Of a stretch of 64,000 bases of DNA, positions 11,894 through 23,366 are shown piece by piece. The position numbers and the translations under genes were made by a program. The DNA is taken from the NCBI RefSeq assembly GCF_963678635.1, contig NC_087063.1, positions 56,077,504-56,141,503 of the forward strand. The letters are read 5' to 3'. Each line of letters opens with the position of its first letter. The stretch's first letter is position 1. The notes beneath the pieces are model-generated. The model saw nothing but the letters and a program-made list of their open reading frames with translations. It was not told where the DNA came from and searched no databases. The stretch comes from Symsagittifera roscoffensis (lineage: Eukaryota; Xenacoelomorpha; Acoela; Convolutidae).

Positions 11894-13663
11894 CACTATA
11901 AATCTCTCATCTAGTTGCCAATTGTTTGGGACGACCAAGTTGTTTCGAGTAAGTTTAAAATCAATTCAGTTGCAATGCACGCTATGCGTTAACAGAAAAT
12001 TACAGAGCAAGCAAAAATTATCTTAAATTTACCCATGTGTCTACCTACTCAGGGGCGGATCTAGGATTTTCTCGAGGGGGGGGGCGGATTTTCAAAAAGA
12101 AATCGAAAATTTTGACGACCTTTTTTTTGTAGGTCGACCAAAATGATTTTTGAGCTCTCCCAAAGCACTGTTTTGCCCCTACTTTGGCAAAATGTTCTGC
12201 GCCGCAATCAAATTTTAAAAAAAACAGTCAAAAAAAGCGTTTTTAGGAACTTTTTGGAAAATTTTGACCAAAAAATTGCGTTTTTTCGGCGCGCGCTCCC
12301 CCATCAAGTTTAGTAAAAATTGGCGCCCAAGGCGCCTTTAGAAAAGTTTTAGGGTCGGTCGGCCAAAAGTGGATTTATTAAAAAGTACTAAAGGGGGGAC
12401 CCTTTGGGTCCGCAGGGTGTCGAATCCCTGAGGGGGGGGGGGCGTTCGCCTCCCCCCTCTAAATCCGCCCCTGTGTCTACTAAAATTGAGAGGGCCGCTG
12501 ACTTTTTAGTTTATATATTTTTTTTTAGCTCAGGACATTATTTTATTTTAGTTATTTTAATGAAATGGTTAATTATAAGATGAAATTTTTGCTGAATAAC
12601 ACCTTTTCAGAGCAAAACTTTTCGTCACAATGTTTCGCTGTAGTCTGAACCATTAATTTCATCACAGCAATTGAATGACAATTTCTAGTTAGTTTTCTTT
12701 CAGAAGTTTGTCGTTTTTAAAACGATTTTGCTCATTTTCATTAAATTCTTGCATTTTTCCCATTTAGGAATACTTGCGCTGTCACATGGAGAACGGTTGC
12801 AAGATAGTCCGATCATGTCCCATGGTTAAAACGGAATGGTAGGAAATTTATCCGCAGGTGAAATGGAAATGCTGAAAACTACTTTTACTCGTAAAATTAC
12901 CGTGAAAATAGTTTTCAACTTGAAATTACCACCATTTGTGCGCGTTTTTGATGTGCGTCGCTAATCTGCATTTTTTTTAGTAAAAGAGATAATGCGAGAC
13001 ACACTTTTTAAAAACTTGCCAATGCGAGAATTCTGTATAAATTTAACTAATAGAAATAGTTATATATCTTTTCAATGCGAGAGAACAAATTTTGATGCAA
13101 CACTCGCACTGGATTTCCATGAAAAATAATTGATTATATTGTCATTTTATAGTCAGTATAAAATAACAAAAATAATCGATTATAATCCATCAAAAATAGA
13201 ATATAATCATAAAAGTTTTTTAATCATTATAGTCAAATATTATTAATTGTAATCAATTTTAATGTATTTTTGGGAAGAAATTGGGAATGTTGCAATTTTT
13301 TTTAAACTGTCTCATTTTTTTCTTGCAGTTGCTACGTATTACGTTTTATAAAGTTTTTCTTTTCACATAAGATTTCATTTATTTACGTTTTCTCTATTTT
13401 TTCTATACTACGTAAACTCCATCTTTTAATTACCATCTTCCCCAGTTTACCCCCCCCCCCCCCCACAGTTTACCCCTCGTCAGTTTACCATCCGCCCCCT
13501 CCCCCCACCAAGTTTACCCCTCCTCAGTTTAACCCCCCCCCCCATCTTAGTTTGATCCCCCATCCCCCTCCATTAACCGAACGTGGGCGGGGTAAAAAAT
13601 GTAGGAAGGGGGGGGGGGGTTAGAACAAAAACTTGGGCGAGGGGCTTAAAATGGAGAATGGGT
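11894..13663 (+). repeat. Right part of composite unit 1
   Basis: Shared landmarks follow in fixed order: a GCACGCTATGCGTTAAC word (about 11,977), a TCACATGGAGAACGG word (about 12,783), an ATTATAATC-rich cluster (13,127-13,260), TTGCTACGTATTACG (about 13,330), then a C-rich tract of GTTTACCCC words that flips to G-rich near 13,575. The same order recurs at 18.42-19.78, 25.43-26.67 and 30.07-31.43 kb. This copy ends GGTGTAAATAGG and runs into unique sequence, whereas the other three run into telomere repeats. An hAT MITE interrupts it at 12,050. Confidence 0.7.
12050..12473 (+). mobile_element. hAT-type MITE nested in composite unit 1
   Basis: It starts CAGGGGCGGATCTAGG and ends AAATCCGCCCCTG, a terminal inverted repeat of the same family as 59,311-59,717. 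The flanking octamers TACCTACT (12,042-12,049) and TGTCTACT (12,474-12,481) agree at six of eight positions. Sister units at about 18,555, 22,800, 25,570 and 30,210 lack the insert, so this insertion postdates the unit duplications or occurred in one lineage of units. Non-coding. Confidence 0.8.
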
Positions 13664-13894
13664 GTAAATAGGTGTTGTTCACACTGAGTAATCCTTATTT
13701 TTTAAACTTTCTTAAATTTTAATTCATTCCTTAATTCGTTCAATATAAACTTATATTCGTTCTTTAGAAACCAAAAAACGATTGTAGATTTGATTACATC
13801 TGTTAACTTCAGCTGAAGTCATCTTATGTTTTAAAAATTATCGTCTTCTTTTGATTTGATCATCAAATTTTTTTCATTAATATAAGTTTTTGAA

Positions 13895-14088
13895 AAAACT
13901 GGATAAAAATAGGCTTTTTAGGCATTTTTTTTGGAAAACTTTGGCCAAAGTAAACGCGCTTTTTTGGCTCATGTTCGCCGCTTAAAATTAGTATATATTG
14001 GCGCCTTTAGAAGACTTTTGGGGTCCGTCACTAAAAACAGATATCTCAAAATAGTACAAAGGGGGAACTAACCCAAAATCCGCCCCAG
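13895..14088 (+). mobile_element. hAT-type MITE, right-end fragment
   Basis: The sequence from the GGCATTTTTTTTGG region through the CAAAGGGGG block to AAATCCGCCCCAG matches the right half of the 12,050-12,473 element. The left half is missing. It abuts the outer limit of the large inverted repeat; a matching MITE end sits at 34,977-34,992. Confidence 0.6.
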
Positions 14089-17000
14089 TTTTTAAGGCCT
14101 ATAGCTTCGCATGTTGTGAAACAGTTGAAATATTGTTTGAATTTAAACATTCTCACTGAAAAAAGTCAAAATCGGCCCGTATCCAACGTAAAGAGTCGCA
14201 TCCAACGTAAATCAAAATTCCAAAATCAACTGATTGAACAACTGGATTACGTTTTTGCGGAAAAGTTTAGTAGCAGAAACGCTTAACTTCAAACAAGAGT
14301 GTATAACAATCATGCAAAAAAATCAAAATGCGATATGGCTTAAGCGTCTCGTATGGTCTCAAAAACAGTAAGTTGCTGGCCTCCATTCAATTTTATTTGA
14401 TTTATTTTATCGTTTACAGTGATGATTTAAATAAACCGGACAAAATGCGTTAAACTTGAAATTTAAAACGCATTTTTCTCAAATTGGGTTGAGTTTTGAT
14501 GAAAACTTATGAAGACAAAATTTGCTTAAAATTTTGGCAGAATTAATATGGTTTAATTTATTTTGCGAAATTCGGGCCCGAAAATTTACCCCAAAAATGG
14601 GTAATTTTGGCTTTTCTTAGTTAATCAAAAATTACGCCAAAAATACTCGGACAATCACAGACATAATTATATCAAAGTGAGCCCCTTACGTAGCCCAACA
14701 AACTTTAAGAAGGGTATTTTCTCCAAAGCCCACTACGGCCCCTAAGCCCACTACGGCTTTCTACGAAACTCAGAACAACAAAGTTTTCATAACCGGGTTT
14801 TTGGGGATCAACTCCGAGTCTTCGCAACTCAAAAATGTGTTTGGATTCCCGGTTGCAGACAAAAAATTGGACAATTTGGGATTTTTCCAACAACATATTA
14901 AAAATCAAACTGAAAAGAGTGCAATAAATTACCGTCTAGGAGTCTGAGAACTTTTAAAAAGGTTCTAAGAACATAAACTCTTTAAGAACATTAAAAAAGG
15001 ACCTTTAGAAGTCTTTGTGGCGAGATCTATTAATGAATCCGCATTGAATTAGAATCAATTCAGCAAACCAGAAAAGGAAACAAAAGACAGCTATCGCTCT
15101 CTCTAAATTTATTCAAACTTCGAGCATGTAAAAAGATCAGCATCCACTTCAGAGCCGTCAATCGTTGCCATGTTTAATAAAAGCTCAAATGGAAATTAGA
15201 AGCCGAAGAAGTGCCTGCTACTTTTTGAATGCTGCTGGGTAAATAGAACGACAAGATTCTGAAATTTTAAATGATTTATTCTATCGTTTACATGCGTGTA
15301 TGCGGTATGCGTGTTTTAAAACGCCACATGACGAGGGTTAATTAAACATTGCTGCTCTTAATAACTCTGTTAAATAACTTTACGGATATGGAGAAGATTT
15401 TAGGGAGAAGATTCAAGGCACTTAAATTAAAATCGCTGATGAAGGACTTTAAAATAGTCAAAATAGCTTCACTCATTTCAGGTTCAGGCGCTACAATGAA
15501 AAAATCTTCAAACTTTCATATATACCAAGGGTTTCCAAACTGAGCATATAGAAACAAATCTTCATCAATTTTGGTCATCTAAGTAATTTCATACCAAATG
15601 TTTCTAATGGTGGTCTTAGCTAATTTAGTTGTGATTTCTTTTTGTGATAGCGATCAACTAGTCATTTACAATGTCTTAAAGAAACTGTTTTGATGGGTTG
15701 CCAAAAACTTTTTCAGGCAAATATTTTTAGTTGCTTTTCCAGCGCTTTTTGTTTCTGAAAGTAGTGCCTTTCCTGAGCAATAAAATGACAGGTTCGTTCT
15801 CCTATATCCATTATTAAAGTTTTTTTTTAATTTCTACTGCAATTATGCACACTTTCATGACAAAAATTTACTTCAATCAAGCGACATTAGTCTAAACGCC
15901 AGTCCGCCACTGAAAATTTCTGTGAAACATTTTATATTTTCAAACTTAAGACATATAACAAGACTCCTTTTTTCAGACCGTATAAAAAATTCCCTAAAAA
16001 TGCTAAACAAAAAGTCAGGCAAGAAAATCACACCAAGCGCAAATATTGCTTCTTCCTCTTGAAGATTTAGAACAACAAGCTTACTGCCCTCCGGGTATCT
16101 GCAGCCGTTTCCTTGAAACAGAGTTGACAAAATTCGAAAACATTTTTTATAAATTTGACAAAATTTGTTCTTTATTTTCATCTCATTAAAATAAAATAAG
16201 TCCCTCATCTAGTTGACAAATTATTTTGGACGACCATGTTGCTTCGAGTCACTTTGTAATGATTCAGCTTGTTACGCATGCTATGCGTTAACCGAAGTTT
16301 AATTTTCACGTTAATTAACAAACCACAATAAATGGTTTTATAACTTTCATTTTTTTCTCTGCGAAATTTTACGCAGAAAATTTGACGTAGTATAATATAG
16401 TAGGATAATTGTTTTCCACAATTAACTTTTTGATTTTCAAAAATAAAATACAAACGAATCTGCTCGTATCGGGGCGAAGCCCTGAATGTTCCGACTGCCT
16501 TTTAAGGTCTATTGAGCAGTATTATCGCAAAAAAATTAATTGTAATGAAATAAATTCTGAAATTTTTTTCTGGAATTTGCGATTTTTTTTAAAAATTATC
16601 CCCCCCCCCCCACAACGTTTTAAAAAATGATAATTTTTGCTCCTTTTTACAAATCAATTACGGCAAATAAGTCATGGCTTCTCTTAACCAATTTGGCTTC
16701 CTCTTAATGATTTCTAAGACGGATTGAACCTCAGCTTATGTATTAATAGCGCGAAATATATCGCGCGTTTATTGTCCCATACTGCCAAAAAGGCAATTTT
16801 TAAAACCCCAAAACTGTACGAAAAATGATCAGAGGAAAATCTTTTTAAGTTTAAGCTCACGACAACTAAATTGTTTGAATAATATTTAAAAAATTCCGTC
16901 AGCAATGACTAGTTAAAAAGTCGAAGCATGTCTGAAGAAAAAAAATCCTCCCGAGCACGAATATTCCATTATTTTGCTCACAAAAGTCGGAACAACAAGG

Positions 17001-19783
17001 TTGCTCGTATCAGGACAAAGCCCAGAAATTTCTGAATGTCCTATAAGGTATCTAGTTTAGCTGAAAAATGTTAGCATTTAAAAGAAATCATTTATAACAA
17101 ATCTTAACCACTCATGCGAATCAAATAATAACGTTTTCACTTTTTTCAATGAGCAAATATAAATAAGTTGTGTAACACAAGATCTAAGCAATAAATTTGT
17201 TAGGTTCAAAGATACATCCTATTTGGAATTGATTCATCCTATTTCGAAATAAAAACTTTTTATTCTCTCATCTGGTTGAGCAATACTTGTACAATTTTGC
17301 CTGCCTCAAATCAATATGAAGCTTTTGCGTAGCCTAAATTTTTGCCCTTCCTGTACGCGTTAAGAGAAAACTTCATTTTAAATATTCAATGTTTTTGAGT
17401 TCAAAGCTTATGACTAAACTCAGGGCGTAGAGAAGTGTCAGTGTCAACTTTTTAAATATTCAAAGAACAACAAAGTTTTTGTGATCTTACTGCCCCCACG
17501 GTATCAGCAGCAGTTTCTTTGATTCAGAATCCATAAATTTCGAAATAAATTTTTATAATTTTGAAAAAATTGTGTTGTTAATTTTCAAAACACGCAATAT
17601 CTAGTAAACACCCGGGTTGTCCAAAAATGCTAGTCCTACAATTTCCATTTATGAAAAAATGCTTATCCTACAATTTCCTACAGTTTCATACAGTCAGAAA
17701 ATTGTAAAAAATTATATGATAAGCGTTTTTTCATAAATGAAAAGTGTAAGATAAGCATTTTTTCATAAACCAAAAATTGATTTTTTCTAAATTTTATTTC
17801 TCAAAATTTTTGGGATGTTTTCGTGAGCGAACGCAAGTGACTAAACCCATGGTGTATTCAACACTAGAGTTCCCAAAAGGTTGATCGTCTGTCATTGACA
17901 ATGCATTGGAAACGATCTGAATTGTAAACGTGATTACTTCACAAATCATATAGTGAAAGCATCAAACTTTTGAATTTTGGCAAAATTTTTCAACGATGAT
18001 TTTTTTGAAATTGAATTTTCAATTTATCAGACATTGATCAAGGCATATATAAACATGCCATACAAAAAAAACAGGAATTTTTAGCCTGTTTAAAAAAAGT
18101 TATCCAGAGAAACGGAAAAAACTCCAATTTTTGTGCATCGTGGACTACGTTATGCATACAAAAAGTTAAAATATGCATGCAAATTTTTTTTTGAAAATGT
18201 TTGTTTGAGTGCAAAATTCGAAAAAAAATGTTGATTTAAGGTTAAAAAAAAAACGAAAAAATTTTTGGGGCAATTTCAATTTTACTTTTAAAAAATTGTC
18301 TGAAAATAGTATGAGTAGCATTTTTCCATACATTTGATGTTGGCAAATGTATGATAAGCATTTTCGGTGTGTGGAAATGTAAGATAAGCATTTTCGGTTT
18401 ATGGAGGTCAACCCGGGCACTATAAATCTCTCGTCTAATTGTCAATTGTTTGGGACGACCAAGTTGTTTCGAGTAAGTTTAAAATAAATTCAGTTGCAAA
18501 GCACGCTATGCGTTAACAGAAGTATACAGAGCAAGCAAAAACTATCTTAAACTTACCCATGTGTCTAGTAAAAATGAGAAGGCCGCTGACTTTTTAGTTT
18601 ATATTTTTTTTTAGCTCAGGACATTATTTTATTTTAGTTAATTTAATGAAATGGTTAATTATGAGATGAAATTTCCATGAATAACACCTATTCAGAGCAA
18701 AACTTTTCGTCACAATGTTTCGCTGTAGTTTGAACTATTAATTTCATCACAGCAATTAAATGACAATTTCTAGTTAGTTTTCTTTCAGAATTTTGTCGTT
18801 TTTAAAACGATTTTGCTCATTTTCATTATATTCTTGCTTTTTTCCCATTTACGAATACTTGCGCTGTCACATGGAGAACGGTTGCAAGATAGCCCGATCA
18901 TGTTCCATGGTTAAAACGGAAGGGTAGGAAATTTATCCGCAGACAAAATGGAAATGCTGAAAACTACTTTTACTCGTAAAATTACCGTTAAAATAGTTTT
19001 CAATTTGAAATTACCCCCATTTGTGCGCGTTTTTAGTGTTCGTCGCTGAACTGCATTTTTCTTTTTTTGTAAAAGAGATAATGCGAGACATCACTTTTTA
19101 AAAATTTGCCAATGCCAGAATTCTTTATATAAATTTAACTAATAAAAATAATTATATATCTTTTCAATGCGAGAGAACAAATTTTGATGCAACACCCGCA
19201 CTGGAGTTCCATGGAAAATAATTGATTATATTGTCAATTTATAGTCAGTATACAATAACAAAAATAATTGATTATAATCCATCAAAAATAGAACATAATC
19301 ATAAAATTTTTAATAAATGCTTAAACATTTTAGTTCCTTATTATTAATTGTAATCAGTTTTAATGTATTTTTTGGGAAGAAATTGTGAATTTTGCAACTT
19401 TTTTTTAAAGTTGTCGCATTTTTTTTTGCAGTTGCTACGTATTACGTTTGATAAACTTTTTCTTTTCACATAAGATTTCATTTATTTTATTTAAGTTTTC
19501 TCTAAATTTTCTATACTACGTAAACTCTATCTTTTAATAACCCTCTTCCCCAGTTCACCCCCCCCCCCCCACAGTTTACCACTCGTCAGTTTACCATCCG
19601 CCCCCTCCCCCCACCCGAAATTTCTCCTCCTCAGTTTAACCCCCCCCCCCCATATTAGTTTGATCCCCCCTCCCCCTCCATTAACTGAACGTGGGCGGGG
19701 TAAAAAATGTAGGAAGGGGGAAGGGGGGTTAGAACAAAAAACTTGGGCGAGGGGCTTAAAATGGAGAGTGGGTGTAAATAGGT
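14089..19783 (+). repeat. Left arm of large inverted repeat, including unit 2
   Basis: Landmarks along this arm reappear in reverse order and orientation at 31,491-34,976: GCTTCGCATGTTGTG (14,104), the ATCCAACGTAAAGAGTCGC region (14,180), the TTTACGGATATGGAG stretch (15,380), GTAGTGCCTTTCC (15,760), the hairpin modules (16,460 and 17,000) and the CCCGGG element. The right arm lacks roughly 18.4-19.6 kb and about 14.35-15.3 kb, so the arms are similar but not equal. No gene is present; open frames at 15,873-16,208 and 16,205-16,453 lie in the repeated modules. Confidence 0.65.
17611..18417 (+). mobile_element. CCCGGG-ended element, second complete copy
   Basis: About 807 bp, CCCGGGTTGTCC to GGTCAACCCGGG. 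It carries the same internal landmarks as the first copy (CGAACGCAAGTGACTAAACC, CATATATAAACATGCC) and the iterated GATAAGCATTTTT words at both ends. It occupies the same position within its composite unit as 11,075-11,893, so it was copied with the unit rather than inserted anew. Confidence 0.75.
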
Positions 19784-19835
19784 TTAGGGTTAGGGTTAGG
19801 GTTAGGGTTAGCCCTAACCCTAACCCTAACCCTAA
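19784..19835. repeat. Head-to-head telomere repeats, junction 1
   Basis: Four perfect TTAGGG units run into TTAG and then four perfect CCCTAA units. The repeat direction flips at 19,811/19,812. The order TTAGGG then CCCTAA is that of two chromosome ends joined end to end. The left flank GTGTAAATAGG and the right flank CCTATTTACACCC are reverse complements, and the symmetry continues outward for about 170 bp on each side. Confidence 0.9.
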
Positions 19836-20392
19836 ACCTATTTACACCCTTTCTCCATTTTAAGCCCCTCGCCCAAGTTTTTTGTTCTAACCCCCCCTTC
19901 CTACATTTTTACCCCGCCCACGTTCAGTTAATGGAGGGGGAGGGGGATCAAATTAAGATGGGGAGAAAAATGCTAATCATACTATTTTCATACAATTTTT
20001 TTAAAAAAATCCAAGAAAAATTGAAATTGCCTCAAAAATTTTTTCGTTTTTTTCTCAACCTCATATCAACATTTTTTCAAATTTGCACTCAAACAAACAT
20101 TTTCAAAAATAAAGTTTTACATGCATATTTCAACTTTTTGTATGCATAACGTAGACCATGATGCACAAAAATTGGAGTTTTTTCCGTTTCTCTGCATAAC
20201 TTTTTTTAAACAGGCTAAAAATTCCTGTTTTTTTTTTGTATGGCATGTTTATATATGCCTTGATCAATGTCTGATAAGTTGAAACTTCAATTTCAAAAAA
20301 ATCACCTCTGAAAAAATTTGCCAAAAATCAAAAGTTTGATGCTTTCACTATACGATTTGTGAAGTAATCACGTTTACAATTCAGATCGTTTT
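19836..20392 (-). repeat. Inverted subtelomere-like arm with partial CCCGGG element
   Basis: Positions 19,836-19,970 mirror 19,650-19,783 (GGGCGAGGGGCTTAAAATGG on one side, its complement on the other). From about 19,968 it runs directly into an inverted CCCGGG element lacking its outer end, up to about 20,392. There it joins plus-oriented unit sequence (CTTTCTGAAAGTAGTGCC). The same fusion of strand-switch tract to element interior is present at 26.87 and 31.62 kb, so one rearrangement was copied. Confidence 0.7.
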
Positions 20393-23366
20393 TTCTTTCT
20401 GAAAGTAGTGCCTTTCCTGAGCAATAAAATGAGAGGTTCGTTCTCCTATATCCATTATTAAAATTTTTTTTTTTTATTTCTACTGCAATTATGCGCACTT
20501 TTATGATAAAAATTTACTTCAATCAAGCGACATTAGTCTAAACGCCAGTCCGCCACTGAAAATTTCTGTGAAACATTTTATACTTTCAAACTTAAGACAT
20601 ATAACAAGACTCCTTTTTTCAGACCGCACAAAAAATTCCCTAAAAATGCTAAACAAAAAGTCAGGCGAGAAAATCACACCAAGCGCAAATATTGCTTCTT
20701 TTTCTTGAAGATTTAGAACAACAAGCTTACTGCTCTCCGGGTATCTGCAGCCGTTTCCTTGAAACAGAGTTGACAAAATTCGAAAACATTTTAAATCAGT
20801 TTGACAAAATTTGTTGTTAATTTTCATCTCATTAAAATAAAATAAAACCATCATATAGTTGCTTCGAGTCACTTTGTAATGATTTAGCTTGTTACGCATG
20901 CTATGCGTTAACCAAAGTTTAATTTTCAGGTTAATTAACAAATCACAACAAATGGTTTTATAACTTTCAGTTTTTTTTCTGCGAAATTTTACGCAGAAAA
21001 TTTGACTTTCGTATAAAAAAGTAGGATAATTGTTTTCCAAAATTAACTTTTTGATTTTCAAAAATAAAATATAAACAAATCTGCTTGTATCAGGGCAAAT
21101 CCTTGAATGTTCCGACTGCCTTTTAAGGTCTATTGAGCAGTATTATCAAAAAAAACTAATTGTAATGAAATAAAATCTGAAACTTTTTCTAGAATTTGCG
21201 ACTTTTTCTAAAAATTATCCCCCCCCCACAAAGTTTAAAAAAATGATAATTTTTGCTCCTTTTAACAAATCAATTACGGAAAATAAGTCATGGCTTCTCT
21301 TAACCAATTTGGCTTCCTTCTTAACGATTTCTAAGACGGATTGAACCTCAGCTTACGTATTAATAGCGCGAAATATATCGCGCGTTTATTGTCCCATACT
21401 GCCAAAATGGCAATTTTTAAGACCCCAAAAATGTACTAAAAATGATCAGAGGAAAATCTTTTTAAATTTAAGCTCAAGAAAACTAAATTTTTCGAATGAT
21501 ATTTAAAAAATTCCGTCAGAAATGACTAGTTAAAAAGTCAAAGCTTATGTGAAGAAAAAAAATCCACGCGAGCACGATTATTCCATTATTTTCCTCACAA
21601 AAGTCAGAACAACAAGGTTGCTCGTATCAGGACAGAGCCCAGAAACTTCTGAATGTCCTATAAGGTATCTAGTTTAGCTGAAAAATTTTAGCAATTAAAA
21701 GAAATAATTTATAACAAATCTTAACCACTCATGCGAATCAAATAATAACGTTTTCTTTTTTTTAATGAGGAAATTTAACTAATTTTTGTAACACAAGATC
21801 TAAGCAATAAGTTTGTTAGGTTCAAAGATAAATCCTATTTGGAATTGATTAAATCTATTTCGAAATAAAAACTATTTATTCTCTCATCTGGTGGAGCATT
21901 ACTTGTACAATTTTGCCTGCCTCAAATCAATATGAAGCTTTTGCGTAGCCTAAATTTTTGCCCTTCCTGTACGCGTTAAGAGAATATTTCATTTTAAATA
22001 TTCAATGTTTTTGAGTTCAAGGCTTATGACAAAACTCAGGGCGTACAGGAGTGTCAGTGTCTGAACGCAAGTGACTAAACCCATGGTGTACTCAACACTA
22101 GAGTTCCCAAAAGGTTGATCGTCTGTCATTGACAATGCATTGGAAACTATCTGAATTATAAACGTGATTACTTCACAAATCATATAGTGAAAGCATCAAA
22201 CTTTTGAATTTTGGCTAAATTTTTCAAAGATGTTTTTTTTGAAATTGAATTTTCAACTTATCAGACATTGATCAAGGCATATATAAACATGCCATACAAA
22301 AAAAACTGGAATTTTTAGACTGTTTAAAAAAAGTTATCCAGAGAAACGGAAAAAACTCCAATTTTTTTGCATCGTGGACTACGTTTCGCATACAGAAAGT
22401 TAAAATATTAATGCAAAATTTTTTTTGAAAATGTTTGTTTGAGTGCAAAATTCCTGAAAAATGTTGATTTAAGGTTGAAAAAAAACTTAAAAATTTTTGG
22501 GGCAATTTCAATTTTACTTGGAAAATTTTTTTAAAAATTGTATGAAAATAGTATGATTAGCATTTTTCCATACATTTGATGTTGGCAATTGTATGATAAG
22601 CATTTTCGGTGTGGGGAAATGTAAGATAATCATTTTCGGTTTATGGAGGTCAACCCGGGCACTATAAATCTTTCATCTAGTTGCCAATTGTTTGGGACGA
22701 CCAAGTTGTTTCGAGTAAGTTTAAAATTAATTCAGTTGCAAAGCACGCTATGCGTTAATAGAAAGATACAGAGCAAGCAAAAATTATCTTAAACTTACCC
22801 ATGTGTCTAGTAAAAATGAGAAGGCCGCTGACTTTTTAGTTTATATTTTGTTTTAGCTCAGGACATTATTTTATTTTAGTTATTTTAATGAAATGGTTAA
22901 TTATAAGATGAAATTTTTGCTGAATAACACCTTTTCAGAGCAAAACTTTTCGTCACAATGTTTCACTGTTGTTTGAACAATTAATTTTATCACAGCAATT
23001 AAATGACAATTTCTAGTTAGTTTTCTTTCAGAATTTTGTCGTTTTTAAAACGATTTTGCTCATTTTCATTATATTCTTGCAATTTTCCCATTTACGAATA
23101 CTCGCGCTGTCACATGGAGAACGGTTGCAAGATAGTCCGATCATGTTCCATGGTTAAAACGGAAGGGTAGGAAATTTATTCGCAGGTAAAATGGAAATGC
23201 TGAAAACTACTTTTACTCGTAAAATTACCGTTAAAATAGTTTTCAATTTGAAAATACCACCATTTGTGCGCGTTTTTAGTATGCGTCGCTAAACTGCATT
23301 TTTCTTTTTTAGTAAAAAAGATAATGCCAGACATGACGTTTTGAAAATTTGCCAATGCCAGAATTA
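20393..23366 (+). repeat. Composite unit 3, partial
   Basis: The hairpin modules and the landmarks of unit 1 are present in order. A deletion joins GTGTCAGTGTC to the interior of the CCCGGG element at about 22,060, so the left end of that element is absent. The unit stops near 23,366 (AATGCCAGAATT) before the ATTATAATC cluster and the strand-switch tract, and abuts a TTTACGGATATGGAG segment of unit 4. Confidence 0.6.
20519..21061 (-). other. 180-codon open frame inside a repeat module
   Basis: The longest open frame in the array. Parts of its product recur as shorter open frames in other copies at 9,404-9,601, 15,873-16,208 and 33,731-34,009; the shared core contains LFQGNGCRY and KLVVLNLQE. 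I recognise no family. The frame is interrupted by stops or shifts in every other copy, and codon use follows the AT-rich background. It may be a relic of an unknown coding element or chance openness kept by recent duplication. Confidence 0.2.
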